DNA of 64,000 nucleotides from Pogonophryne albipinna (lineage: Eukaryota; Chordata; Actinopteri; Perciformes; Artedidraconidae), in NCBI GenBank assembly GCA_028583405.1, contig JAPTMU010000030.1, forward strand, positions 256,001 to 320,000. Direction: 5' to 3'. Position 1 is the first letter of the stretch, and every line of letters begins with the position of its first letter. A program made the translations under genes and the position numbers. This document shows, in pieces, positions 1-10,501 of the stretch. The notes under the pieces are model-generated. The model did no database searches, had not been told where the DNA came from, and worked only from the letters and a program-made list of their open reading frames with translations.

Positions 1-924
1 TCTGTATACTCATGCGACACATGCAGGATGTGGCAATGGGATTATAGCTGAGGTTAATGTCATTTTGTGCAATATCACAACGCTGCCTTGATATCGGCTG
101 CAGACAGAGCAGGTTAGATAGAGGGTCAGGCGGATTAAGAGGGGGGGACATTAGAGGAAAATGGGCTTAAATTCTGTTACACCAGCAGGAAACAAACATC
201 GGAACAAGAGGAAGAGATTAGAGCTGATATTGGGGGGACAATGAACAAGAAAAGGTCCTGAGATTTGAGCCCAATTGGCCCAAACGAAGGCCTCTCGGAG
301 AACAATATGAGACCCCCGCTAAAAAGATTAAGAAGAAGCAGGGGGACATTCCTTCTCTTTACTGCAAACAGGATGTGGAGGTGGGAAGAAGTGAAGTACA
401 AATACCTCGTTTCTGTACTTAAGTAGATTGTAATTCTACTTCTCACATTTTCCAAACAGGCTTTTAGTTTTACTCTGCATTTGGAGGCGTGATCATTAGT
501 ATTTAGAGTGTCTAAATATCTTGAACAAACTCCCAGAAACCTGCAACTCTTACTATTTTTAATCCAGGCTGAAGACTTTTCTTTTTGCCGCTGCTTTCAA
601 TTGAACTATTCACATCTTACACTGCACTGTATCTTTCATTCATGTATTTGATACCTGTGTTATTCTGTATTTAGCTTTTTTAAATGCCATTTTAAAGTGT
701 GTTTCCGCCGCACTATTTCCTAATGCTCTCAACGTTTTTGATTCCTGTAAAGCACTTTGAATTGCCTTGTGTATATAAACAAACTTGCCATGCCTTACTT
801 CTACTTGAGTGAAGTATGTGTTTACTTCTGCCATATCTGGGAGGCTGGGCTTGCCATTATATCTGCAGCAAGAAGCTCATTTTCACGGTTGTTTTAGCAG
901 CATCTGTGTCACTGAAGTACTCAC
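1..924 (-). other. kiaa1217 intron downstream of exon 5
   Basis: I see no coding signal here. At about 690-805 there is a stretch ending in a motif of the type tgtaaagcactttgaattg followed by tatataaa, which resembles a truncated LINE 3' end on the plus strand. Around 390-440 is a copy of the common fish 'acttaagta' repeat. Short frames on either strand have no recognisable content. Confidence 0.5.
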
Positions 925-1018
925 CCTGGCGTCTCCATTAGCAGGTCGGGGTCCGTGGCTGAAGGCCTGCGCCGGGTCTTTGTGGTACACCTTCAGACAG
1001 GAGTGATCCGCGATGTTC
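925..1018 (-). CDS. kiaa1217: kiaa1217 coding exon 5 (NIADHSCLKVYHKDPAQAF region)
   Basis: The acceptor is actccctacag/GAACATC and the donor is GCCAGG/gtgagt. One base completes the Arg codon shared with exon 4, and 31 codons follow: NIADHSCLKVYHKDPAQAFS then HGPRPANGDAR. Human KIAA1217 reads NIQDRSLLKVYNKDPAHAFN in this place and has the same exon end (NGDMR). The exon ends in phase 0. No further exon can be recognised between it and position 1, so the large Pro/Ser-rich exon that follows in vertebrates must lie outside the window. Confidence 0.95.
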
Positions 1019-2037
1019 CTGTAGGGAGTAGAAGTGTCCCGTGGTAAATAAGCAGTCCAGAGATCGCCGTCAGACAGCGGGCGGTCCTGATTCAGCCTGG
1101 ATCTGAGTCTGTGCCTCAGCCCTGACAGAGGAACGTATCCTGACAGAGGCACATATCCTGACTGAGGCCCGTAGCCATACTCTGACAACCCTCTGTCATA
1201 AGACATCTCCTCTAAAGCTCTCCAAACATCCACTAATACTGTGTTGAAACGCGTCTACATAAAGCTCCTTCTTCTTCCTCTGCTGGTCTTACTCAGTGTG
1301 GTGTTGCAACCTGGACGCCTGCACCCACCTTAAGACATCACAAGACACTGTTTTACAGCCCAGATAAAGTATTAGTCACAAAGTACACATCTAGCCGCAG
1401 CAGGAAGTGTGCAGAGAAGAGGGCAAAGTTGGTTATGTGTTCAAGAGTAATGTGGTGTTTCTGAAAAACTAGAACAAAGACAGTGTAAAATCTGCTGTAT
1501 TATTGACAAGGCATGCTCGTGAATACCAAATAAGGGAGGAACAAGTCAAAGTGCATACTGTACGAGAGCACAGTGCACAATACTTTGGAAACTAAACCTT
1601 GAAAATGATTTAAAAAGTTCACATTATTCAAACTTTGCCGAGCGAGGACAGGACAACAAGTCCTCTAGGCTTATAATGTGCTCTGCAGTTTGTTTGGGTC
1701 TATTGGAGACATGTTAATAATAATACATTTTATTTTAGGCGCCTTTCATGACACCCAAGGACACCGTACAGTTTGTTAGAATGTTGTCTTCATTTCTATA
1801 TAATGTTATTTATACTAAGTTTGTTGTCTTCATTTCTATATAATGTTATTTATACTAAGTTTGCACACGATGGAAAAAGGAAGCAAGACTTTCCTGGCCA
1901 GTGACATTTCCTGTGCAGTGGGAAGTTTAGACAGGAAGTTCTCAGGGAGTGGAAAAGGAAATGGCCTCGAATGCCCCGTTGAACTAAAACGGACCCAATG
2001 CATGCAGCCCAACACACATTCTGCTTAACGTCTGTAC
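1019..2037 (-). other. kiaa1217 intron 4
   Basis: This 1.0 kb intron has its donor at 2037-2032 and acceptor at 1024-1019. The 3' part is open in the frame of exon 5 for about 70 codons (see findings). A perfect tandem duplication of 40 bp lies at 1783-1862. Next to it, at about 1715-1760, is a fragment of the common fish repeat that reads gcgcctttcatgacaccca. Nothing else stands out. Confidence 0.6.
1783..1862 (+). repeat. 40-bp perfect tandem duplication
   Basis: Two identical 40-bp units, beginning gttgtcttcatttctatata, occupy 1783-1822 and 1823-1862. Their identity suggests a recent duplication. Confidence 0.95.
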
Positions 2038-2236
2038 CTGACATCGGTGAGCTCGTAGTACACGTTCCTCATGTCGTCTTTGACGTAGACGGCGACGCTG
2101 GGCGACTCCAGCATCTTCATGTTGAGCTGCGCTGCGAAGGCACTGACGAACAGAGCTCTGATGGTGTCGATGCCGGTGATCTCGTTGGGCATGCGGATCT
2201 GTTTGGTCTCGTCTCCGTACTGCAGGTACAGCACAC
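2038..2236 (-). CDS. kiaa1217: kiaa1217 coding exon 4 (start of AIP3-like domain)
   Basis: The acceptor is ctgtgcacag/GTGTGCTG and the donor is GATGTCAG/gtacag. Two bases complete Gly, then 65 codons follow, then two bases of an Arg codon. The product contains LYLQYGDETKQIRMPNEIT, TIRALFVSAFAAQLNMKML and MRNVYYELTDVR, the signature of the N-terminal AIP3/Bud6-like region of KIAA1217 and SRCIN1. Human KIAA1217 has FPQQLTMKML where this copy has FAAQLNMKML. This is the most strongly conserved exon in the window. Confidence 0.98.
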
Positions 2237-2459
2237 CTGTGCACAGAGAGCAGGGCAGCAGGGGATGAGCCACAACAGGTTCACTCTTTTCTCCTATGAC
2301 TAAGAGACACTTCTAGGAAGTGATCCGTTGGTTCAGATTGTACTCAGGCGCTAAATAAGTTCATACCTTCCTGCAGTGTTATTTAAATGAGCTACTCAAC
2401 AGAAATACATTCAGAATACAAAGAACTGGCAGTCTGTTTTCCTAAGTATTGACTCAGAT

Positions 2460-3322
2460 ATTGCATTGCATGTCATTTGTTGGACGCTTTTATCCAAAGT
2501 ACTGAGGCCAATCCCCACAGGAGCAATTTGGGGTGAAGTGTCTCAGGGACACAACGACATGCTGACTGCAGTGGGGTTTGAACTTGCTATCCTCTGATTT
2601 GAAGTCCAGCACACTATCCACTAGGGATGAACGATTAATCGATTTTAAATCGAAATCGCGATTTGAAATGATGCGATTATCAAATCGCATCATTTTAAAT
2701 CGAAATCGCGATTTGAAATGATGCGATTATCAAATCGCAGAGCCTGCCATTTTTTTTTAACATTTTTTCCTTTTTTTTAACAATTTTTTTTAATTTTTTC
2801 TTGTGTGTCAGTCATCCACACCAATCAGAAGTCCCGTGCTCCACATGTACCAGCCATTGTTAATCAATCAGAAGTGGCCCATGATAGAAGGTGATAGACA
2901 GATTGATCCAATCACCTGCCAAGTGCTTTTGAAAGTGCCTGCCCTTTCCAAATGGCTTCCAATGGAGCTTTCCTAGATGGTTTGGTGAAACAAAGCGTCT
3001 GAGTCAGGTTAGTAATGCTCCATCACATGTTTCTATTACAGGGTGAATCTTAAACTGAAGCTTGACTTTAAAGCAACCCAACGGAAGTTTCATGTAAGTT
3101 TAGTTCTTTCACTCGTAGCTCGGGCTGCGGGGGTGCTAGAGACGGGAGTACGTTGATACGACCTTCCTAGCCGGAGTTATGGCCGCATTTTACAATAAAC
3201 TTCCGTTGGGTCGCTTAAAAACAAATATCGCAAATCGCAATCGCAATATCTGTCAGAAAAATTGCAATTAGATTTTTTCCCAAAATCGTGCAGCGCTACT
3301 ATCCACTGAGCCACAGCCTCCC
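2460..3322 (-). mobile_element. tRNA-derived SINE, split by a hAT insertion
   Basis: On the minus strand the element starts with a tRNA-like head (gggaggctgtggctcagtgg, an A-box-like region) at 3322-3303. It resumes past the hAT at 2621 and contains a B-box-like stretch (gttcaaaccccac) near 2571-2583. It ends near 2460 in the fish SINE tail tttggataaaagcgtc. The same family recurs at 23600-23802, uninterrupted, which confirms the reconstruction. The insertion falls inside the Pol III promoter region, between the A and B boxes. Confidence 0.85.
2622..3298. mobile_element. non-autonomous hAT transposon with 8-bp TSD
   Basis: The ends are inverted repeats, TAGGGATGAACGATT at the left and (reversed) TAGCGCTGCACGATT at the right, 12 of 15 identical. 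The element is flanked by a perfect 8-bp direct repeat CTATCCAC (2614-2621 and 3299-3306), the hallmark of the hAT superfamily. The 677-bp body has no transposase frame. Near the left end a segment rich in aaatcgaaatcgcgattt is duplicated in tandem (about 2640-2738). Confidence 0.92.
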
Positions 3323-3508
3323 AGCTATCAAAATGAGTACCCAAAAAAAGAAATTACTCAAGAAAAGTTTGGAGCCTTTTTCTGCATATTGTTACCTTTT
3401 CAGCTCGATATAAGAACAAATAACAACGCAAAGGTGTGCTTGTTACCCTCCATAACAACCTCCAACACCTTCCTGTGCCATTTACACCATCAATACCTGG
3501 CAGCTGAT

Positions 3509-3600
3509 CTCAAAGGGGCCCTCTTCTGCTCATTTTCAGGTTCATTTTTGTATTGTTATGCGTCTACTGTATGTTTACATGCTTTAAGGTCAAAAGGACA
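3509..3600 (+). mobile_element. fragment of the 'aaagaggccct' MITE family (left end)
   Basis: The sequence ggggccctcttctgctcatt then ttcaggttcatt and catgctttaaggtc matches the left end and first 90 bp of the MITE family whose derived form makes up the 57-bp satellites. No matching right end follows. Confidence 0.6.
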
Positions 3601-5143
3601 GACACACAACTTGGTTAGGAGACCAAGCAACCTTTACTTTTGGCAGTAGAGCTGTGCATCAGATGTTCAGTTGCATACTTGTTCTCCACCTGCCACGTTG
3701 CTCCTGATTCGCGTTGCTGTGAATTCCAGACAAATCACTTTGAAATGAAAGTGATTTGAGGCTGGAACAGCACAAATTGTGCATTTAAAAAACAAACAAA
3801 AGGCTGAACCTCTGAACCCTGGGTGTGGCTTCTGTACTGCGCTCTGAAAAACAGATGTCTCACCCACATCACTTCTGGACACGCCTTCACTGTACTTGTA
3901 TAAACAATGCCAGGGTAGAGGAAAAACACTGATTTTCATTGGATCTATCTGTAGTTTTGTAGGGCAAGTGACTGGAAACAGTTTTAAAAGTTATTACATC
4001 GTTTCAGATAATAATAATAAATAATAATGATAATTCATTCTATTTAGGGGCGCCTTTCAAAGCACCTTACAATTCATAACATATTCTAAGGAAAGGTTTA
4101 AGACAGTACAAAGAGAGATGAGAGAGCTGTCCAGAATGACACCAAGATGTTGTGTTTGAGTTCTTGATAAGCCATTAAAACAGTAAAACAAGTGTCTCCT
4201 GTTCACCTAAACATACCCATCTGTTATGGAAAAAGAAAGTATTCCAAAAGTATTCTAAAAGTAATCTGCCACCGGTACCGGAGGGGATTGTTGTTAGCTT
4301 CTGAGGCCCACCCTAAAGTACATTTCTGCCTACGCTACTGTATTATACGTCCCGTTTAATGAACAGCTCAGACATAAATCAGTGTCCCTTCACACTAATA
4401 ATAGCTGGTTAAAAGGAAAGCGGTAGTTCTACTTGGTGTAACCCCATAAAAGGACAGCGTCAGTAAAAGCTACCAGATGTTGGTGAAATATTATACAGGA
4501 TCCAACATGCTCCACGAGACAGAGGGTAAATCCAGGAAATAAAAATCGCTGAGTCCTTCACGGCTTTCTTTCTGGTCTGTCTGGGTCTAACAACTCGCAG
4601 AATAACTTCACCCTTCCCCTGAGAGCGCGTTGCGTTAACACTCGGCTGCTTTTCATCCAGATGTTGGCAATTAAGGAGTTTGGTGACAAAGCGCCATTGA
4701 TTGAGCTCGCATTAGGACGATTTGAATTCTTTAACATTAGGTTTTTATCCGCCTGCAACAAAGAGTCTTGTTACATTCCTGAGCGCCTGGTTTCACTCGG
4801 GATTGGAAGCAAATGGCAAAGTGGGTTTCCTGACCAAATGGGCACAGAAAACTGCAGACTGTCTGCTCTTTAAAATGTTTTCCACTGGGAAGGAAAGGCT
4901 TTAACTAAATGCAACTTCAATCTATGTCCGTCAGAATTAAGAGACAAACAGAGTAGAAACACGCTGTTATTAAAACCTCTTGAAATATAATAAACCTGAT
5001 GCCGCGCTCTACATGGAATCCGATACTCACATTAGGGGCTTTAAGGGATTTCCTGTTTTCTGATGCTCTGGAAAACACCACGCGACAACTCCTTCAGAAC
5101 AGACTGAAGATACTAAGACCCAAATGTCCGTTGGGACTCGGCG

Positions 5144-5145
<2 letters not shown>

Positions 5146-5178
<33 letters not shown>
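5146..5178 (+). repeat. (TG)n microsatellite
   Basis: About 16 uninterrupted TG units are visible. Confidence 0.95.
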
Positions 5179-5181
<3 letters not shown>

Positions 5182-5307
5182 CTGTGGGAGGGACACTTTA
5201 GTTGAAGGGTGCCCCTTTCTCTCTCCTCCCCCTTTATCACACTGTGACCCCCTGCTGTCATCACGCTTTGTCCTGATGTTTTTGAGAGGGAAAGGGAAGG
5301 AACTGGG

Positions 5308-5309
<2 letters not shown>

Positions 5310-5360
<51 letters not shown>
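5310..5360 (+). repeat. (TG)n microsatellite
   Basis: About 25 uninterrupted TG units are visible, 130 bp from the previous tract. Confidence 0.97.
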
Positions 5361-5361
<1 letters not shown>

Positions 5362-6086
5362 TAAAGCATATCTGAAGGGTTTTTGTACGCCTCTCTGCTT
5401 TTCAAGTCCAAGCAGGAGGCGTTCCTGGCACGAGAAAGCGTGGAAAATGGCACCCTATAGTTTTATTCACTGCCATTCAGATGCAGAAGCTTTGAAGACT
5501 ACATCCTTAAAAAAGAACGACAGACTCAACACCTTGTTCGGGAAGTTTTCAAACTATTTCTAACTTTTTCCTCTCAGCTCTAATGCAGCGGCCTCATTCT
5601 GCACATCGCTCTGCGTTTGGATGCAAATGAAGCAGCGTGTGTGTTGATAAGACGACCCTTATTCTAATCCTGTCAATAACACGATGGCACATTGTGGAAG
5701 GATTCCCTAATCTTTCACTACAGAGGGAAGGAGTGTAATTAAAGTGGAGCTGTGAGCGGAGGTGGAGAGAGGGGAGGAGGGAGGAGGAGATAGATGGAGT
5801 GAGAGGAGGAGAGCTGGACAAGGTGAAACCAAGGTGTGTTTAGACGTTTTTCAGAGAGTTATGCAAAATCAAAACCTGCTATAAATGCAGGTTATCCAAG
5901 AGGACTACTTTCCCCTCAGTCTGTTCACTACGTTCATTTCTGATTTGAGATCAAGCTTTTATTCATAATCACTTCTAGATATCAAAGGTGGAATATAACT
6001 AAGGACATTTACTCAGGTATGTAACTTTTTGAAAAAAATGTAGGTACTTTGTTTTTACTTTACTTCATTTTTTATTTACATATTAA

Positions 6087-6478
6087 AGGTGGGGTAGGTA
6101 AGTTTGAGAAACCGGCTCGAGATACACTTTTTGTTATATTCCATGGAATGCTCTTAACGTCCCGATAGCAATGAATATCTGAAGTGCTTTGACAACAAAT
6201 CCATAAAAAACATCACCTGTGGAAGCCGTGGCGCTGTAAAAAGCACGACCAATCATCTGAGCCGGCCCGGCTAAAGTAACTGGATGGCCTACCTGCCTGT
6301 CAGCCTTCCATCGGGGCACAAACTTATCTCGTGCCCTCATTGGTCATGTGCGCGTTCGTGTGTGTTGGAGGAGGGGCTCTGTGAGGAAGTCTGAAGGAAG
6401 GGGCAGATTTTTTACGGCTGCGTAGTTTCAAATTCTAGCGTACTCGAGCTGCTTTCTCCATTCTTACCTAGCCTACCT
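6087..6478. mobile_element. TTAA-flanked MITE, copy 1
   Basis: The element opens with AGGTGGGGTAGGTAAGTTT and closes with an inverted, partly diverged version of it. It is flanked by TTAA on both sides (6083-6086 and 6479-6482). TTAA targets point to the piggyBac or Kolobok superfamilies; the purine start and pyrimidine end fit Kolobok better (inference). There is no coding capacity. A close relative starts only 146 bp further on. Confidence 0.8.
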
Positions 6479-6624
6479 TTAAATGGGCCATTCTGCATAA
6501 CAAGTATTTTTATTTTTGGTACTTAAAGTATATTTGTAGGCCAAAACGTTTGTACTTTTACAAGTACAGTTTGAATGCAGGAGTTTGACTTGTAACAGAG
6601 TATTTCTACACTTCTTTTACTTAA

Positions 6625-7081
6625 AGGTGGGGTAGGTAAGTTTCAGAAACCGGCTCGAGATACACTTTTTGTTATATTCCATGGAATGCTCTTAACATCC
6701 CGATAGCAATGAATATCTGAAGTGCTTTGACAAAAAATCCATAAAAAAACGTCATCTGTGGAAGCCGTAATACTGTAAAAAGTATAACCAATCCGGGCCG
6801 GCTAAACGGATTGGATTGCCGCACTGTCTGTCAGCCTTCCATCTCGTGCACGCACAAATGTATCTCGTGCCCTCATTGGGCGTGCATTGCAGCAGTACTT
6901 CAATGACTCGCCAGCAACAGGCGGCCACTTTCACCAGTCTGCTGACGTCATGTGTGCGTTCATGTGTGTTGGAGGAGGTGCTCTGTAAGGAAGTCTGAAG
7001 GAAGGGGAGGATTCTTTTCGGCTGTGTCCTTTCAAATTGTAGTGCACTCGAGCCGGTTTCTGAAACTTACCTACCCCACCT
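6625..7081. mobile_element. TTAA-flanked MITE, copy 2
   Basis: This copy has long, almost perfect terminal inverted repeats: about 38 bp opening AGGTGGGGTAGGTAAGTTTC and closing with its complement, both reaching into CGGCTCGAG. TTAA lies on each side (6621-6624, 7082-7085). Internal sequence matches copy 1 from the left end for over 150 bp and again at the right end. An extra segment at about 6890-6950 explains the 65 bp length difference. Confidence 0.88.
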
Positions 7082-7179
7082 TTAATAAACCACTTCAATT
7101 TTTTTGTTTAGGCTTTCTAGATGTAGACAATGGGAGAAAAAAGTATGAGAAAGTTTGATGAAAAACGTAGGATAAAATG

Positions 7180-7409
7180 CTCAATAAAACCAAAGACCGG
7201 GGCAACGGGAATAAGATTATTAAGTGTAGTAGCCCACGTCATATTCTTTCAGATTTCTGTACTTTGTTATCCCTGTATCATCTGTATACTGACCTGTATT
7301 TATTTACATGCCTATGCCACTGTATCTGCCACCTAGACTGACCGTTTAATGTATGTGTAATGTTCGTTGTATTTGAAAACATCAATAAAAATAATGTTAA
7401 AAAAAAACG
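7180..7409 (+). mobile_element. truncated LINE 3' end (L1-like) with A-run
   Basis: A non-coding stretch ends in gaaaacatcaataaaaataa and a short A-run at 7401-7407. This is typical of 5'-truncated L1-type retrotransposon tails in fish. It lies just 3' (on the gene's strand) of the donor of kiaa1217 exon 3. The family assignment is from memory. Confidence 0.45.
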
Positions 7410-7436
7410 TGGATAAAAAAACAACAACTAACGTAC

Positions 7437-7620
7437 CTAGCGAGCGGTCCCTCGTCTGATTGGTCGATCGCACCACGGGCAGGCTAGCTCGAACCCGGCT
7501 GCCGCGGGTGAAGTTTGTGGGGGAGTCGGCCTCAGACATGGTGTCCAGTGACTCCAGGGAGGCCAGGGAGAGGTGGTCCGCCTCTCCAACGCTGCTGGGG
7601 CCGTGCTTTGGGCTTCTGCT
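7437..7620 (-). CDS. kiaa1217: kiaa1217 coding exon 3 (SLESLDTMSEAD / ASLPVVRSTNQT region)
   Basis: The acceptor is cccctccag/AGCAGAAG and the donor is TCGCTAG/gtacgt. The exon begins in phase 0 and encodes 61 residues plus one base. Conserved blocks are SRSPKHGP at the start, LASLESLDTMSEADSP in the middle, and RGSRVRASLPVVRSTNQT then RDRSL at the end. The last block is nearly invariant in KIAA1217 proteins and leads directly into the AIP3-like domain of the next exon. A MITE and a short LINE-like tail with an A-run sit only about 30-360 bp beyond the donor. Confidence 0.97.
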
Positions 7621-8631
7621 CTGGAGGGGGGAGGCAACGGAAACACGATACAGTAAAAGGGTGAGAACGTGGAGACACTGGACACAAAACATTGAACAAT
7701 ACATGCATTCATATCGAAACGACACAAAGAAAAGTTTTAGAGATACGGTGCATTCGGGGGAGTTAGGAAACAACAGTATCTGTCAATGTCATGTGCTGTG
7801 AGTCACACTGGAATAAAAAAACCTTTGATGTCAAGCTTGACTCCAGCACAACAACAAGTGAATAAACCAAACCATAGCAGTCATGCAAAAGTGATAAATA
7901 ATCTATCAAATACCACGCAGCTCTGTCCCAAAAGCACCTCAAGGTAAATAAGGGTTCGAAAGCATCAGTAAGCCTCTAACCATTCTACAAGAGCGTCAAC
8001 TTTTACTTTCCATATTCACCAGGTTCATATCAGTATGTAGTGTCTCTACTGGGACATGTCTTTGGGATTTAAGCCTTTCCACACCATTGACATGCACACA
8101 AACCTATTTAACACACTACAGGGAAGGGAGAAGCCCTTAAAGCACAATAGGGCTTGTCTAATAATAATGCAAACAGTGTTTAAAATACGTTTTCAAACTG
8201 ATTAAGGATCGAGAAGTGTGTCACATCACTTGTAGATAGGTGAGCTACTCTGTAAGGAGATCCTCTTCAATAACTCAATGTGTGATGAGACTACAGAGCC
8301 AGGGAGGTATTGTGAGGCGCTGTAAGGTGATCTGTAGAAGTGGTGGAGGCGGGACAATAACTGAGAGGTCAGTGAACACTTGGCGCTTTATGAAACGCTC
8401 CTATTTCCTGGCCGATAAAGACGGGTCCACCAGGTTACCTTGAACATGCCTGCATGCTGCTCTCTCACACACGTACGGGCAAATAAAGAATTTAAGCTTT
8501 TATATGAAATGCAGTTCTCGGCCAGGACTGGTTTATCCAGAGCTTGGCAGGCACAGACAGGTCAGACTCTGGGAGGCACGGCGGGACACACTTTTTAGGT
8601 AGAAATGGTGGTTAGTGAGGACGAAGATGCA
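7621..8631 (-). other. start of the intron 2 region next to exon 3
   Basis: No exon is recognised. A degenerate plus-strand copy of the satellite-related MITE lies at about 8015-8160. The remainder is unremarkable. Confidence 0.5.
8015..8160 (+). mobile_element. internally deleted copy of the 57-bp-unit MITE
   Basis: It contains caggttcatatcagtatgta and gtgtctctactgggacatgt, then jumps to the family's right end (cattgacatgcacacaaacc, acacactacaggg, cacaatagggct). It is therefore a single-unit, deleted relative of the elements at 13.0-14.25 kb and 57.7-58.7 kb. Confidence 0.8.
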
Positions 8632-9677
<1,046 letters not shown>

Positions 9678-10501
9678 TAGTGGTGCACGATAATTATCGG
9701 TCCGATATTAGGAATTATGACGTCATCCCGATAAACCCGATAAAAGTATTAATAGCCCCGATAATATACAATATATTTTTTGGGTAAAGAAAATAAAAAA
9801 ACACTGCGGTGTGGGTGGATTGGGATGAGGGGCGCTTGTTTTTCACTCGGCTCCTCCCGTTTTGCCAGTACTGTGGTGTTAGTGGTTTAGGAAGAGGGGA
9901 GTTCTTCACAAATCCAGCGCTCCCTAACTCACGCCTGGCTGTGACGTAAATGGTGTGCGGCCGTGAAGCCAGGACAGTAAACAAACATGTCGTCGGTAGT
10001 ATGGGACTATTTCAAAGTTTCAGAGTGAGATAGTTCGCTTGCTATTTGTATTAACTAATGCAGAAGTTCCACGAGGAGGGAACAAGGCAACGAGCTAGAA
10101 TACTTCCAACCTGATTAGTCACCTGAAACATCGCCATCGCTACGATGGTGTGTTAAAAGCGTACGAAGACGCCTGCGCTGCTAAACTAGCGGCGAATCCA
10201 AAGCCAGCTGCAAAGGCACCGGGGCTTTTACCTATCGACGAGGCTTTTGAAAAAGGCAATAAGTTTATTTGGGAAAATAAATATGGTCACTTTGAAGAGT
10301 CAAAACTGTTCTTGGCTTTGTTTTGTTCATAGTAGTAATGCTCATGTCATTTGCTCACTACTAGTCTTTACCACCAGGTGTGCAAAAACTACAGGTACAT
10401 TTAATATATATATATTATATTATTATCGGTTATCGGTATCGGTCTTGAGAAGCAGGAAGTTATCGGTATCGGTTTCAAAAAACCAATATCGTGCATCCCT
10501 A
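9678..10501 (+). mobile_element. hAT-derived element with a decayed BED zinc-finger segment
   Basis: The ends are TAGTGGTGCACGATA at the left and, reversed, TAGGGATGCACGATA at the right, and the flanking octamers agree at 6 of 8 positions. Both ends carry tatcggt-type repeats. At about 9986-10150 the plus strand encodes, across stops and a frameshift, fragments resembling a BED finger: VVWDYFKVSE, then VPRGGNKATS, then NTSNLISHLKHRHRYDG. The rest of the transposase is missing. It is thus an internally deleted, dead hAT copy. Confidence 0.8.

Larger units (their letters stand above)
3323..6082 (-). other. kiaa1217 intron 3, first repeat-rich stretch
   Basis: No exon is recognised. A left-end fragment of the 57-bp-satellite MITE family lies at about 3509-3600. 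A fish repeat reading taggggcgcctttcaaagcac lies at about 4005-4070. Two (TG)n tracts lie at 5146-5178 and 5310-5360. A purine-rich stretch of ggaggagg type lies at 5755-5815. The rest shows nothing distinctive. Confidence 0.6.

Noticed and set aside
2571..2583. tRNA gene at the B-box-like motif (also at 23.74 kb and 26.49 kb)
   Set aside because: The heads do not fold into full tRNAs and are followed by SINE bodies and tails.
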